From NCBI RefSeq assembly GCF_900112365.1, contig NZ_FOLQ01000010.1, positions 1 through 64,000 of the forward strand: a DNA stretch of 64,000 bases, given 5' to 3'. Under the pieces are notes generated by a model that saw nothing but the letters and a program-made list of their open reading frames with translations, searched no databases and was not told where the DNA came from. This DNA comes from Spirosoma endophyticum. GTDB taxonomy: Bacteria; Bacteroidota; Bacteroidia; Cytophagales; Spirosomataceae. The stretch's first letter is position 1. Every line of letters begins with the position of its first letter. The position numbers were made by a program, and so were the translations under genes. Shown piece by piece: positions 26,132 to 32,910 of the stretch.

Positions 26132-26947
26132 TTAGTTGAATTTTACAACGAACGGCGTAGCAATAGCTAGTACCTGTTCTTTGGTCAGTGGCTCATCGAA
26201 TGCCTCTGAAGCAGTATCCGTCTGAATACCTGCTATAGATGCTACGTTAAGATTAGCCTGCGTAATCATGTTGTCGCCTTTGTATACAGCGCCAACACCT
26301 GGGATGTTAGAGGTATCTTCGTTGGTAATCCAGCCTTTATAGCCACGTAGTTGTCGAACACGCGCTGCATGACGAGCCTCAACCGAGTGGATTTGTAAAG
26401 CTACTTCCAGGACAGCTGGTACACCAATCAAGCGGGGAGCCTGACCTTTGTAAGCGCGAACGCCCGTATCTTCCAGTGCCTGCGATACCGCCAGATATGT
26501 ATCGTAGTTCGTAAGAACGTTTGCGAAAGCACCTTTGTAGGTAAGGTCGAACGTAGGTTTTGCAATGGCACCACCCGGTTTTACACCACCCAGCGCATTG
26601 ATCAACAGAGCAACGTGTGCATTTTCATGCTTGGCAATTTGTGTATATATCGTACGAGCTACACTGCCCTGGGGAAGCAAATTTGATGCAGCCAGGCCCA
26701 TGTTGTAAAATTCGGCTTCCAGATATTCCAGTGTCAGAGCAAAGTTCAGTACGTCGGCAACATCCTCCGCTCCGGCGTAGGCTTTGTTTAGCATAGAGGC
26801 AAAAACGACCGGAGCACCTGCGGCAGCGCCTTTCATTGCCTTCTTCATAAAGGTTTGGAACATATTCCGACGGGAGACGTGCTCAAGGCGTTCGAACACT
26901 TCGCCATCTACCTTTTCAATATCATTAAGTATGTTTTGTAATATCAT
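26132..26947 (-). CDS. Ferritin-like domain protein (desiccation-related, Ferritin_2 type)
   Basis: A 271-residue protein. After a basic leader (RRNMFQTFMKKAMKGAAAG) comes a four-helix ferritin-like bundle with Glu/His ligands in LTLEYLEAEFYN, IAKHENAHVALL and HSVEARHAARV. This is the Ferritin_2 pattern also found in plant desiccation-related proteins. The leader, with paired Arg and a hydrophobic stretch, may be an export signal, as its neighbour has one. It probably binds a di-iron centre; the reaction is unknown. It follows the second ferritin-like gene by 24 nt and is its sequence relative, so the pair forms an operon produced by duplication. Confidence 0.88.
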   Translation of the reverse strand: MILQNILNDIEKVDGEVFERLEHVSRRNMFQTFMKKAMKGAAAGAPVVFASMLNKAYAGAEDVADVLNFALTLEYLEAEFYNMGLAASNLLPQGSVARTIYTQIAKHENAHVALLINALGGVKPGGAIAKPTFDLTYKGAFANVLTNYDTYLAVSQALEDTGVRAYKGQAPRLIGVPAVLEVALQIHSVEARHAARVRQLRGYKGWITNEDTSNIPGVGAVYKGDNMITQANLNVASIAGIQTDTASEAFDEPLTKEQVLAIATPFVVKFN

Positions 26948-26971
26948 GGCTATAGGAGATTAGAAGCTGGC

Positions 26972-27721
26972 TTAAGCAGCGTTGAAGTTGAACTTCTGTT
27001 TGAGGAATGGAGCTACTATTGTTAGTACTTCTCTGAATGACCGTACTTTATCTAAACCAGTCGTATCATCAACCTCCGGCATTCCTGCGAACGATACTGA
27101 ATTTGGATCAATTAATGCCGCAATAACCGCTGCGTGACGGGCTTCAACCGACACGATTTTTCCCGCCAGCGTTAAATAATCGGCGCTCTTGATGAATTTA
27201 CCCGCACCATTGTAGGCAGATACGCCAACGTTTTCATACGTTTTAGCTACGCTTAACACAGCATCACGGCTCGAGAAGTTAATCGTGCTGAAGTCGGGTG
27301 TGAGGTCTGGAATAGCAGCGCCACCCAGCGCCGTTCTGAATAACTCGCGGTGACCAACTTCGTGGTCTCTGATATCTTTGAGAATGATCCGTTCTGCATC
27401 CGTAATGCCCGAGTAAGGCGTCATCATCACTTGAACATAGAAAGCCGCTTCAAGCTGTTCCAGCGCATACGCGTAGTTAAGGATGGCTACATCGTTTGTC
27501 TGAAGATCACCAAGGTCAACCACTTCACCTATTGCGGCTGCACGGCCAGCACCGCGCGGAACGGCTGAATCCATTACTTCACTGTGGCAGGCACTCAGGG
27601 CTACGCCGGCAGCAGCTGTTGCACCAAGATATCGCATAAAGATACGGCGCCCGAGTCTGGCCGAATCTATGCCCGTAAGTAAGCGACTAACGTCAGTCGA
27701 GTCTTTAGGAAGTTGTGTCAT
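26972..27721 (-). CDS. Ferritin-like domain lipoprotein (Ferritin_2 type)
   Basis: A 249-residue protein with an export signal RRIFMRYLGATAAAGVALSAC. The twin Arg and lipobox-like Cys suggest Tat-dependent export and lipid anchoring. The bundle carries ligands in YALEQLEAAFYVQ, IRDHEVGHRELF and VSVEARHAAVIA, a di-iron Ferritin_2 pattern. It is the first gene of the two-gene unit with the gene at 26132, sharing the same motif order. The function may be oxidative or desiccation stress protection, inferred from family. Confidence 0.88.
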   Translation of the reverse strand: MTQLPKDSTDVSRLLTGIDSARLGRRIFMRYLGATAAAGVALSACHSEVMDSAVPRGAGRAAAIGEVVDLGDLQTNDVAILNYAYALEQLEAAFYVQVMMTPYSGITDAERIILKDIRDHEVGHRELFRTALGGAAIPDLTPDFSTINFSSRDAVLSVAKTYENVGVSAYNGAGKFIKSADYLTLAGKIVSVEARHAAVIAALIDPNSVSFAGMPEVDDTTGLDKVRSFREVLTIVAPFLKQKFNFNAA

Positions 27722-28084
27722 TGAGCTAGATAATTTATTGGAATACCCCCGTTTGTCGGAAGATTTGCATTATCTACGCGATAAAGGCCTACAAGGTTTT
27801 GGTGAAATCGAAAATATTTTGTAATAAAATTGATTATCGCGTAAACGGGCCGGAAAAGACCGTTTACGAAAGAAATAAGTGAAAAAATATTATCTAAAAA
27901 AGGTGAAATTGATTAAAATTTAGAATTTGCGTAAAATTATGAAGTCGATTACATATGTCCCCCAACCAATTCCTGAGAGAGTCTACTTTTTGAGCTTTGT
28001 TCTATAATTGCGACTTTTTTGAAAACAATCGCCTTCGGTGGTAGTTGTAAATAGAAGTTTAGAAACATCGAAAAAGAAACTGTT
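27722..28084. other. Intergenic region between divergent ferritin-like and DUF2383 genes
   Basis: About 360 nt, clearly A/T-rich. It should carry the two divergent promoters. I see no exact TTTG/TAnnTTTG pair; TACTTTTTG at 27983-27991 is one base too long for the -7 element on the plus strand. Confidence 0.45.
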
Positions 28085-28540
28085 ATGATTACGAATAAAG
28101 AAATTGTTGACGATCTCAACGATCTGGTCAAAATCAATAATGACCGTATTCAGGGATATGAAAAAGCTATTGAGGACAACGAGGACTCAGAACTGGACGA
28201 CCTATTCCGGCACTACGTTATTCAGAGTCAAAATTTCCGTAGCCAACTGGCCGACCATATAGTTCGTATTGACGGACTGGCGGTGTCTGATGCTACGTCG
28301 ACCGATGTGTCGAGTAAAATTCACCGCGCCTGGATTGATATCAAGTCAGCCTTGACCGGTAAGGATCGTGAAACAGTATTAAGCTCAGTCGAATTTGGCG
28401 AAAGCGCGGCCGTAGAAGCTTATCAGGACGCGATCGCGAAAGACCACATTCCGGCTTACATCAAAGAAGATTTGCAAAAGCAACTTGGTCAATTGACCGA
28501 AGCCTGGGACAAGGTAAAAGGCTTACAAAAAGTAGCCTAA
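28085..28540 (+). CDS. DUF2383 (PA2169-family) four-helix-bundle protein
   Basis: A 151-residue acidic helical protein with the ferritin-like fold of the DUF2383 family: LNDLVKINNDRIQGYEKAIED, then HYVIQSQNFRSQLADHI, HRAWIDIKSALTG and GESAAVEAYQDAI. These proteins are often stress-induced; no reaction is known. It is divergent from the ferritin-like pair, and this local clustering of three ferritin-fold proteins supports a shared stress role (inference). Its last codons, GCC TAA, lie inside a 36-bp perfect palindrome shared with the convergent aldo/keto reductase gene. Confidence 0.9.
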   Translation: MITNKEIVDDLNDLVKINNDRIQGYEKAIEDNEDSELDDLFRHYVIQSQNFRSQLADHIVRIDGLAVSDATSTDVSSKIHRAWIDIKSALTGKDRETVLSSVEFGESAAVEAYQDAIAKDHIPAYIKEDLQKQLGQLTEAWDKVKGLQKVA

Positions 28541-28608
28541 AAATACATGACAAACCAAAAAAGCCAGTCAGTTGACTGGCTTTTTTGGTTTGTCATGTAT
28601 TTTTAGGC
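28535..28608. terminator. 36-bp perfect palindrome, bidirectional terminator including both stop codons
   Basis: Arms 28535-28570 and 28573-28608 are perfect complements around a 2-nt loop (GT). The inner GCCAGTCA/TGACTGGC stem is flanked by A6/T6, so it is a proper Rho-independent terminator in both directions. The outer part extends through the stop codons of both convergent genes: each gene ends in GCC TAA followed by AAATACATGACAAACC. A symmetry this complete over coding ends is unusual. Confidence 0.92.
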
Positions 28609-29469
28609 GGGCAGTGGCATGTCCTGAAAGTCTTCATCTGTCAGTTTAATCGTTGCTGCCAGTACATTTTCCTCCAAATGTTTCACGGATGACGTTCCGG
28701 CAATTGGGAGCATCACGGGCGAAGCCGCCAGCAACCACGCCAGCGCAATTTGATAGTCAGTTGCGTTATGCCTTTTTGCCACTCTTTCGATGGTTTCTTC
28801 GGCTGAAATATTGCCGGCGTTAAGCGGAAACCAGGGAATGAAAGCAATGTTGTTTTGCTCGCAGTACGTCAACACATCGTTCCAGCGCTGTTCACCAAAG
28901 TTGTACATATTCTGCACCGATACAACCTCAAAATACTTTTTGGCTTCTTCAATCTGATTAACATCTACTTCCGAGAGACCAATATGCTTGATTTTCCCCT
29001 GCTGCTGCGCTTCCTGCAAAAAGCTCAGGTACTCATCGGTTGGTACTTTGGAATCGAAACGGTGAAGCTGATACAAGTCGATCTGGTCGAGTTTCAAGCG
29101 TTTCAGGCTACCGTTCAGCGCTTCTTCGAGGTGTTTGCGACTCCCGTCAACGGGCCATTGATTGGGCCCGGTACGTAGTAATCCGCCTTTAGTGGCAATC
29201 GTTAGTCCCTTAGGGTAGGGGTAGAGCGCTTCCGCGATGAGTTCTTCCGAAACATGCGGTCCGTAACTATCGGCTGTATCAATGAAATTAATGCCCAGAT
29301 CGAGCGTGCGTTTCAAAACGCGAATGCTCTCATCATGGTCTTTAGGAGGTCCCCAGATACCGTCGCCGGTCAGGCGCATAGCTCCGTAAGCCATTCGGTT
29401 AACGGTAATATCTCCGCCGATGGTAATAGTACCAGCCGCGGTGGCGGGTTGTTGTTCAGTTGCTTGCAT
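28603..29469 (-). CDS. Aldo/keto reductase
   Basis: A 288-residue NADPH-dependent reductase. Catalytic residues: Asp and Tyr in INFIDTADSYGPHVSEE, Lys in LTIATKGGLLR, His in DLYQLHRFD. The C-terminal cofactor loop is PIAGTSSVKHLEENV. It resembles the AKR group of yeast pyridoxal reductase-like and plant-like general reductases; substrate unknown. It converges with the DUF2383 gene and shares a palindromic terminator with it. It is unrelated in detail to the other aldo/keto reductase at 19559. Confidence 0.92.
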   Translation of the reverse strand: MQATEQQPATAAGTITIGGDITVNRMAYGAMRLTGDGIWGPPKDHDESIRVLKRTLDLGINFIDTADSYGPHVSEELIAEALYPYPKGLTIATKGGLLRTGPNQWPVDGSRKHLEEALNGSLKRLKLDQIDLYQLHRFDSKVPTDEYLSFLQEAQQQGKIKHIGLSEVDVNQIEEAKKYFEVVSVQNMYNFGEQRWNDVLTYCEQNNIAFIPWFPLNAGNISAEETIERVAKRHNATDYQIALAWLLAASPVMLPIAGTSSVKHLEENVLAATIKLTDEDFQDMPLPA

Positions 29470-29578
29470 GATCTTTACTGTTGGTTGTATTTATAAACAG
29501 AGCTGGTATTCACGCCCTCTATACATAAACAAACAGAAATGTTTTTTGTATCAGCAACCCCTAAAGTTTTCGTATTTA

Positions 29579-30436
29579 TTACCGTTTCTCAATTCCGTCC
29601 AGTACCCGTCGAATCACGTTGGCACGTTGCATGAAATCGAGTGAGGTTACTACGTCCTGATCGTCAATTACCTGCTTAAATTGCTGAAGGAACTCGATGT
29701 AAGCCGCCAGTGCATCGGATACATTCACCCGGTTCTGGTCAAAAATGGGTGCCCACATCTGCGGTGAACTCTTGGCCAGACGTACCGTTGAGCTAAAACC
29801 AGTGCTCGCCATATCGAAGATGGCCTGCTCATCTTTTTCCTTTTCCAATACGGTCAATCCGAGGGCGAAAGCACTGATATGGCTCAGATGTGATACGTAG
29901 GCCAAATGCAGGTCATGTTCCTGCGGGGTCATGTAAAATAGTTTCATACCTGCATCCCGAAATAAACTTTCGGCCAGTATCAAACTGTCGGGATTACTTT
30001 TCTCGCGGTCGCAGATGATCAGGTTTTTTCCCGGTAATAATTCCCGGAATGCTGCGCCTGGGCCCGAATTCTCGGTGCCCGCCATGGGGTGGGCGGCAAC
30101 AAACTGTGCGCGTTTGGGATGCGCATCAGCTACACCGCAAATCAGCTCTTTGGTGGAGCCTAAGTCGATTACGGTTGCACCAGCGGGCAATTGGTCAAGT
30201 ACGGTGGGCAACAGGTCAATGATGACGTTGACGGGTATCGCCAACACGACGACTGTACTTTGGGCGACAGCATCGGCCAGTGGCAATACTTCATCAACAA
30301 TTCCTTTCGCCAACGCCAATTGACCGTTCACTACGGATGAATCTACGCCAATGAAATGCATTTTGGGGTATTTCTCGCGTACGGCCAGGGCGAAGGAACC
30401 ACCCAGTAAACCTACGCCTATGATACTGACAACCAT
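29579..30436 (-). CDS. tyrA: Prephenate dehydrogenase
   Basis: A 285-residue NAD(P)-dependent enzyme that converts prephenate to 4-hydroxyphenylpyruvate, the tyrosine precursor. The Rossmann motif is at the very start (VVSIIGVGLLGGSFALAV). Downstream marks are DLGSTKE, HPMAGTENSGPGAAF (substrate-binding His-Pro-Met-Ala-Gly) and HLAYVSHLSHISAFAL. It has no fused chorismate mutase. The start codon directly abuts a repeat (30437-30494), so its upstream region, including any RBS, is repeat-derived. On the same strand 0.5 kb upstream lies an aminotransferase of the same pathway, separated by a GxxExxY gene that looks inserted. Confidence 0.96.
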   Translation of the reverse strand: MVVSIIGVGLLGGSFALAVREKYPKMHFIGVDSSVVNGQLALAKGIVDEVLPLADAVAQSTVVVLAIPVNVIIDLLPTVLDQLPAGATVIDLGSTKELICGVADAHPKRAQFVAAHPMAGTENSGPGAAFRELLPGKNLIICDREKSNPDSLILAESLFRDAGMKLFYMTPQEHDLHLAYVSHLSHISAFALGLTVLEKEKDEQAIFDMASTGFSSTVRLAKSSPQMWAPIFDQNRVNVSDALAAYIEFLQQFKQVIDDQDVVTSLDFMQRANVIRRVLDGIEKR

Positions 30437-30494
30437 CTGAATTGCACCGGCAACCCGGCGGGATTTTTATGATTTAGCTGACTGATTTTAATTT
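30437..30494 (-). repeat. Inverted repeat copy L1, directly upstream of tyrA
   Basis: The 58-nt repeat is the inverse of 30951-31008: 49 bases are perfect, then 7 of the last 9. On the plus strand it runs CTGAATTGCACCGG ... GATTTAGCTGACTGA. Its outer edge touches the tyrA start codon, so it forms the leader of tyrA. The GxxExxY gene's stop reaches its inner edge. Confidence 0.95.
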
Positions 30495-30891
30495 ATTTCT
30501 CAGTCTTAAATTTCTTATTCATTAATCTTTTGAACTGAAGGCTTGAGCTACCAAAATTTATGAGCATCCCTACTTCAAGATTGTAAGCTTCTAGGTAGTT
30601 GATTCCCTGAGCCAGATGATCATCATTGAGCGCAACGATTGCTTTTAATTCAACCGATACTACGTCTTCAATTAAAAAATCAACCCTGCGGGAGCCTATA
30701 TGTCGTCCTTTGAAGAAAATGGGCATGTCAAACTCACGAGCAAATCCAATTCCGCATTCTTCTAATTCTATGGCTAATGCCCGTTGATATATAACTTCTT
30801 GAAAACCATTTCCTAGAATCTTATGAACCTCAAATGCGCAACCAATTACTTCACTAGTTAATTCTGAGTGCCTGTATTCAGCTTTAATCAT
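30493..30891 (-). CDS. GxxExxY protein (PD-(D/E)XK nuclease-like)
   Basis: A protein of about 132 residues. I chose the ATG at 30891 because the longer form would need a TTG start. The family name motif is present (GNGFQEVIYQRALAIEL), and the C-terminal half has RRVDFLIEDVVSVELKA, a D-x9-E-x-K arrangement that fits a PD-(D/E)XK nuclease core. Family function is not established. The gene sits between two arms of a near-perfect inverted repeat, between the aromatic-pathway aminotransferase and tyrA. It is richer in A/T than its neighbours, and this supports acquisition as a cassette. Confidence 0.9.
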   Translation of the reverse strand: MIKAEYRHSELTSEVIGCAFEVHKILGNGFQEVIYQRALAIELEECGIGFAREFDMPIFFKGRHIGSRRVDFLIEDVVSVELKAIVALNDDHLAQGINYLEAYNLEVGMLINFGSSSLQFKRLMNKKFKTEK

Positions 30892-30950
30892 ATAAGCTTG
30901 TTTGTCTACAAATCGCAAATAAGAGTTGCAATCAATAACAAACCAGCACT

Positions 30951-31008
30951 AAATCAAAGTCAGTCAGCTAAATCATAAAAATCCCGCCGGGTTGCCGGTG
31001 CAATTCAG
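30951..31008 (-). repeat. Inverted repeat copy R1, overlapping the aminotransferase 3' end
   Basis: The partner of L1. It contains the last 11 codons and the stop of the aminotransferase gene (product end NCTGNPAGFL), followed by GATTTAGCTGACTGACTTTG. Because the same codons appear inverted in front of tyrA, part of the coding sequence has been copied with the repeat. Confidence 0.95.
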
Positions 31009-32181
31009 ACGCATTGTAGCCTCCTCAATACGTTCTTTATTCATGCACAATGAAATCCGCACATACCGGTTCCCTTTGGGACCGAAAATAAAGCCTGGCG
31101 CAATGAAAACGTGTTTATTGACTAGTAAATCATTGACCAGCGCTTCCGCAGACTCAACCGAATCAGGGAGTTTAGCCCAGATAAAAAGACCTTCCTGATC
31201 GGTAGTGTAAGTGCAACCGAGCGCGTTCAGAAAGGCGTGAACGGCATCCAGACGACCCTGATAGACGGCGTTACGTTCCCGATGCCATTCATCAGAATTG
31301 GTAAGCGCTTCGGCGGCCGCATCCATCAGTGGCTTGAATTGTCCCGAATCGACGTTGCTTTTGATCGTTAGCACTGCATCGACATAGGGCCTGGCTCCAG
31401 CCATCCAGCCAATGCGCCAGCCCGCCATATTATGCGATTTACTGAGCGAATTCAATTCAATCGCTACGTCCTTCGCACCATCGATCGAGAGCAAACTAAT
31501 AGGCGGTTTTTTATTCAGAATCAGGCTGTACGGGTTGTCGTGGCATAAGAGAATCCGGTGGTCATGCGCAAACCGAACTGCCCGCTCAAACAGGGCGTGG
31601 GTAGCGGGGGCGCCGGTGGGCATGTGCGGGTAATTCAGCCAGATAATTTTCGTGGGATTCGACGTGGCACCCGATGCGTTGGTTTCCTGAATCAGATCTT
31701 CCATTACGTCCCAGTCGGGTTGCCAGCCACCGTGTTCGAGCAACGGATACTCACGAACGTTTGCCCCAACCATACTACTTACTGCCCGATAGGCCGGGTA
31801 CCCAAGTTCGGGCACCAGGACGCCGTCGCCGTCGTTCAGGAATGTCAGCGAAATATGGGTAATACCTTCTTTAGAGCCGATGAGGGGCAGAATTTCGGTA
31901 TCCGCATCGAGCGTTACGCCGTAAGTATGTCTGTAAAATTGGGCAATACCCTGACGTAGATCCGGCGTTCCTTTGTAGGGCTGATAGCCGTGGGATGTCG
32001 GCTGATACGCTGATTTTACGAGTGCGTCCAACGTATTGGCAGACGGCATCATGTCGGGATTGCCAATGCCAAGATTGATGACATCGTGGCCAGCCGCCAT
32101 CAGGCGACGGACTTCGGCCAACTTAACCGAAAAATAATATTCCTGCGTTTGGTCGGCGCGGTGGGCGAGAGGGATAATCAT
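30973..32181 (-). CDS. PLP-dependent aminotransferase, class I/II (aromatic/aspartate type)
   Basis: A 402-residue fold-type I aminotransferase. Signature stretches are INLGIGNPDMMPS at the N terminus, HDNPYSLIL (PLP-ring Asp and Tyr) and the Schiff-base Lys in ELNSLSKSHNMAGWRIGW, then an Arg-containing C-terminal NRYVRISLCM. It transfers amino groups to keto acids. Being beside tyrA it probably serves tyrosine and phenylalanine synthesis (inference from context). The last residues are encoded by repeat R1. Its start codon lies 3 nt from repeat L2, so both gene edges are repeat-bounded. Confidence 0.93.
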   Translation of the reverse strand: MIIPLAHRADQTQEYYFSVKLAEVRRLMAAGHDVINLGIGNPDMMPSANTLDALVKSAYQPTSHGYQPYKGTPDLRQGIAQFYRHTYGVTLDADTEILPLIGSKEGITHISLTFLNDGDGVLVPELGYPAYRAVSSMVGANVREYPLLEHGGWQPDWDVMEDLIQETNASGATSNPTKIIWLNYPHMPTGAPATHALFERAVRFAHDHRILLCHDNPYSLILNKKPPISLLSIDGAKDVAIELNSLSKSHNMAGWRIGWMAGARPYVDAVLTIKSNVDSGQFKPLMDAAAEALTNSDEWHRERNAVYQGRLDAVHAFLNALGCTYTTDQEGLFIWAKLPDSVESAEALVNDLLVNKHVFIAPGFIFGPKGNRYVRISLCMNKERIEEATMRLNCTGNPAGFL

Positions 32182-32184
32182 GAA

Positions 32185-32222
32185 CCAGGATTCTTTTGAT
32201 TTATTTGACTGACTTTGATTTT
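32185..32222 (-). repeat. Repeat copy L2, upstream of the aminotransferase start
   Basis: The 38-nt copy is related to L1/R1 (shared core with TGACTGACTTTGATTTT). It matches the inverse of 32309-32346 at 32 of 38 positions. It ends 3 nt before the aminotransferase start codon, in the same relative place as L1 before tyrA. Confidence 0.85.
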
Positions 32223-32308
32223 AAGTTGAAGTCAGGCTATCATATCAATTTGGAGGGCAAAGATACTTGTCATAAGAATCCAAAAGGTTATCGACCTCCA
32301 ACATAACC

Positions 32309-32346
32309 AAAATCAAAGTCGGTCAGCTAAATTATAAGAATCCCGG
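32309..32346 (-). repeat. Repeat copy R2, overlapping the NUDIX gene 3' end
   Basis: The 38-nt repeat contains the last 11 codons and the TGA stop of the NUDIX gene (product end DRDSYNLADRL). It pairs with L2 across a spacer of 86 nt that holds no gene. Confidence 0.85.
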
Positions 32347-32891
32347 TCAAGAAAGTATTTCAGCAAGGGCGCCAAATGCAATGCCTGGACCATTTCACCC
32401 TGATTGACAATGCCTAGCGCTCGTTCTGGCGAGACAATATGCACTGATATTTCTTCGGTCAGCTCGAGATGTTGTGCCTGTTTTACCTCAACACCCAGTG
32501 CCAGAAAAGCATGCGTCAGGTTGTTGTGCGTGCCGGGATTAGCCGAGAGTGTCATCAACGGCGACCACGTTCCTCCGCCGAAGCCGGTTTCTTCCAGCAA
32601 TTCGCGCTGAGCTGCCACAAGTGGATCTTCGCCGGGATCGACAACGCCCGCACAGAGTTCGTAGTGAACACCGGCGATACCATGCCGATACTGGCGAATC
32701 AGAACCAATTGACCTTCGGTCGTGACGGCTACTACGTTTACCCAGGTGGGGTATTCGAAGATGAAGTAATTAGGAATAACGCCACCGCTATCCATGCGAA
32801 TGGCTTCCTTACGAACCGTGAACCACGGCAACTGATGGATATATTCGGAGCTTTCGACCGCCCAGGGTCGAGGATCATTTTCGGGATTCAT
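32313..32891 (-). CDS. NUDIX hydrolase (ADP-ribose pyrophosphatase-like)
   Basis: A 192-residue protein with a complete Nudix box: GVVDPGEDPLVAAQRELLEETGFGG, matching G-x5-E-x7-R-E-L-x-E-E-x-G with Asp variants. It is preceded by VLIRQYRHGI and AGVHYELCAG, as in ADP-ribose pyrophosphatases. It hydrolyses a nucleoside diphosphate linked to another group; the substrate is uncertain. The final 11 residues come from an intergenic repeat (R2), so the native C terminus has been replaced or extended. It is preceded by the esterase gene on the same strand, 20 nt away. Confidence 0.9.
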   Translation of the reverse strand: MNPENDPRPWAVESSEYIHQLPWFTVRKEAIRMDSGGVIPNYFIFEYPTWVNVVAVTTEGQLVLIRQYRHGIAGVHYELCAGVVDPGEDPLVAAQRELLEETGFGGGTWSPLMTLSANPGTHNNLTHAFLALGVEVKQAQHLELTEEISVHIVSPERALGIVNQGEMVQALHLAPLLKYFLDRDSYNLADRL

Positions 32892-32910
32892 GCCGCAAAG
32901 GTAGGCATGA

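Larger units (their letters stand above)
30437..31008 (-). mobile_element. Candidate palindrome-bounded element carrying a GxxExxY gene
   Basis: The segment has inverted ends of 58 nt (30437-30494 and 30951-31008) that agree at 56 positions, with the first 49 perfect. The only gene inside is the GxxExxY gene (30493-30891). It interrupts the aminotransferase-tyrA order. A smaller, gene-less pair of related repeats in the same arrangement lies at 32185-32346. Both are seen directly. That the unit is or was mobile is inference; I see no transposase. Confidence 0.55.

Noticed and set aside
28561..28580. Relation between the GCCAGTCAGTTGACTGGC stem and the repeats near tyrA
   Set aside because: They share only GTCAGT/CTGACT-type words; the flanking sequence differs, so it is a terminator and not a fifth copy of that repeat.
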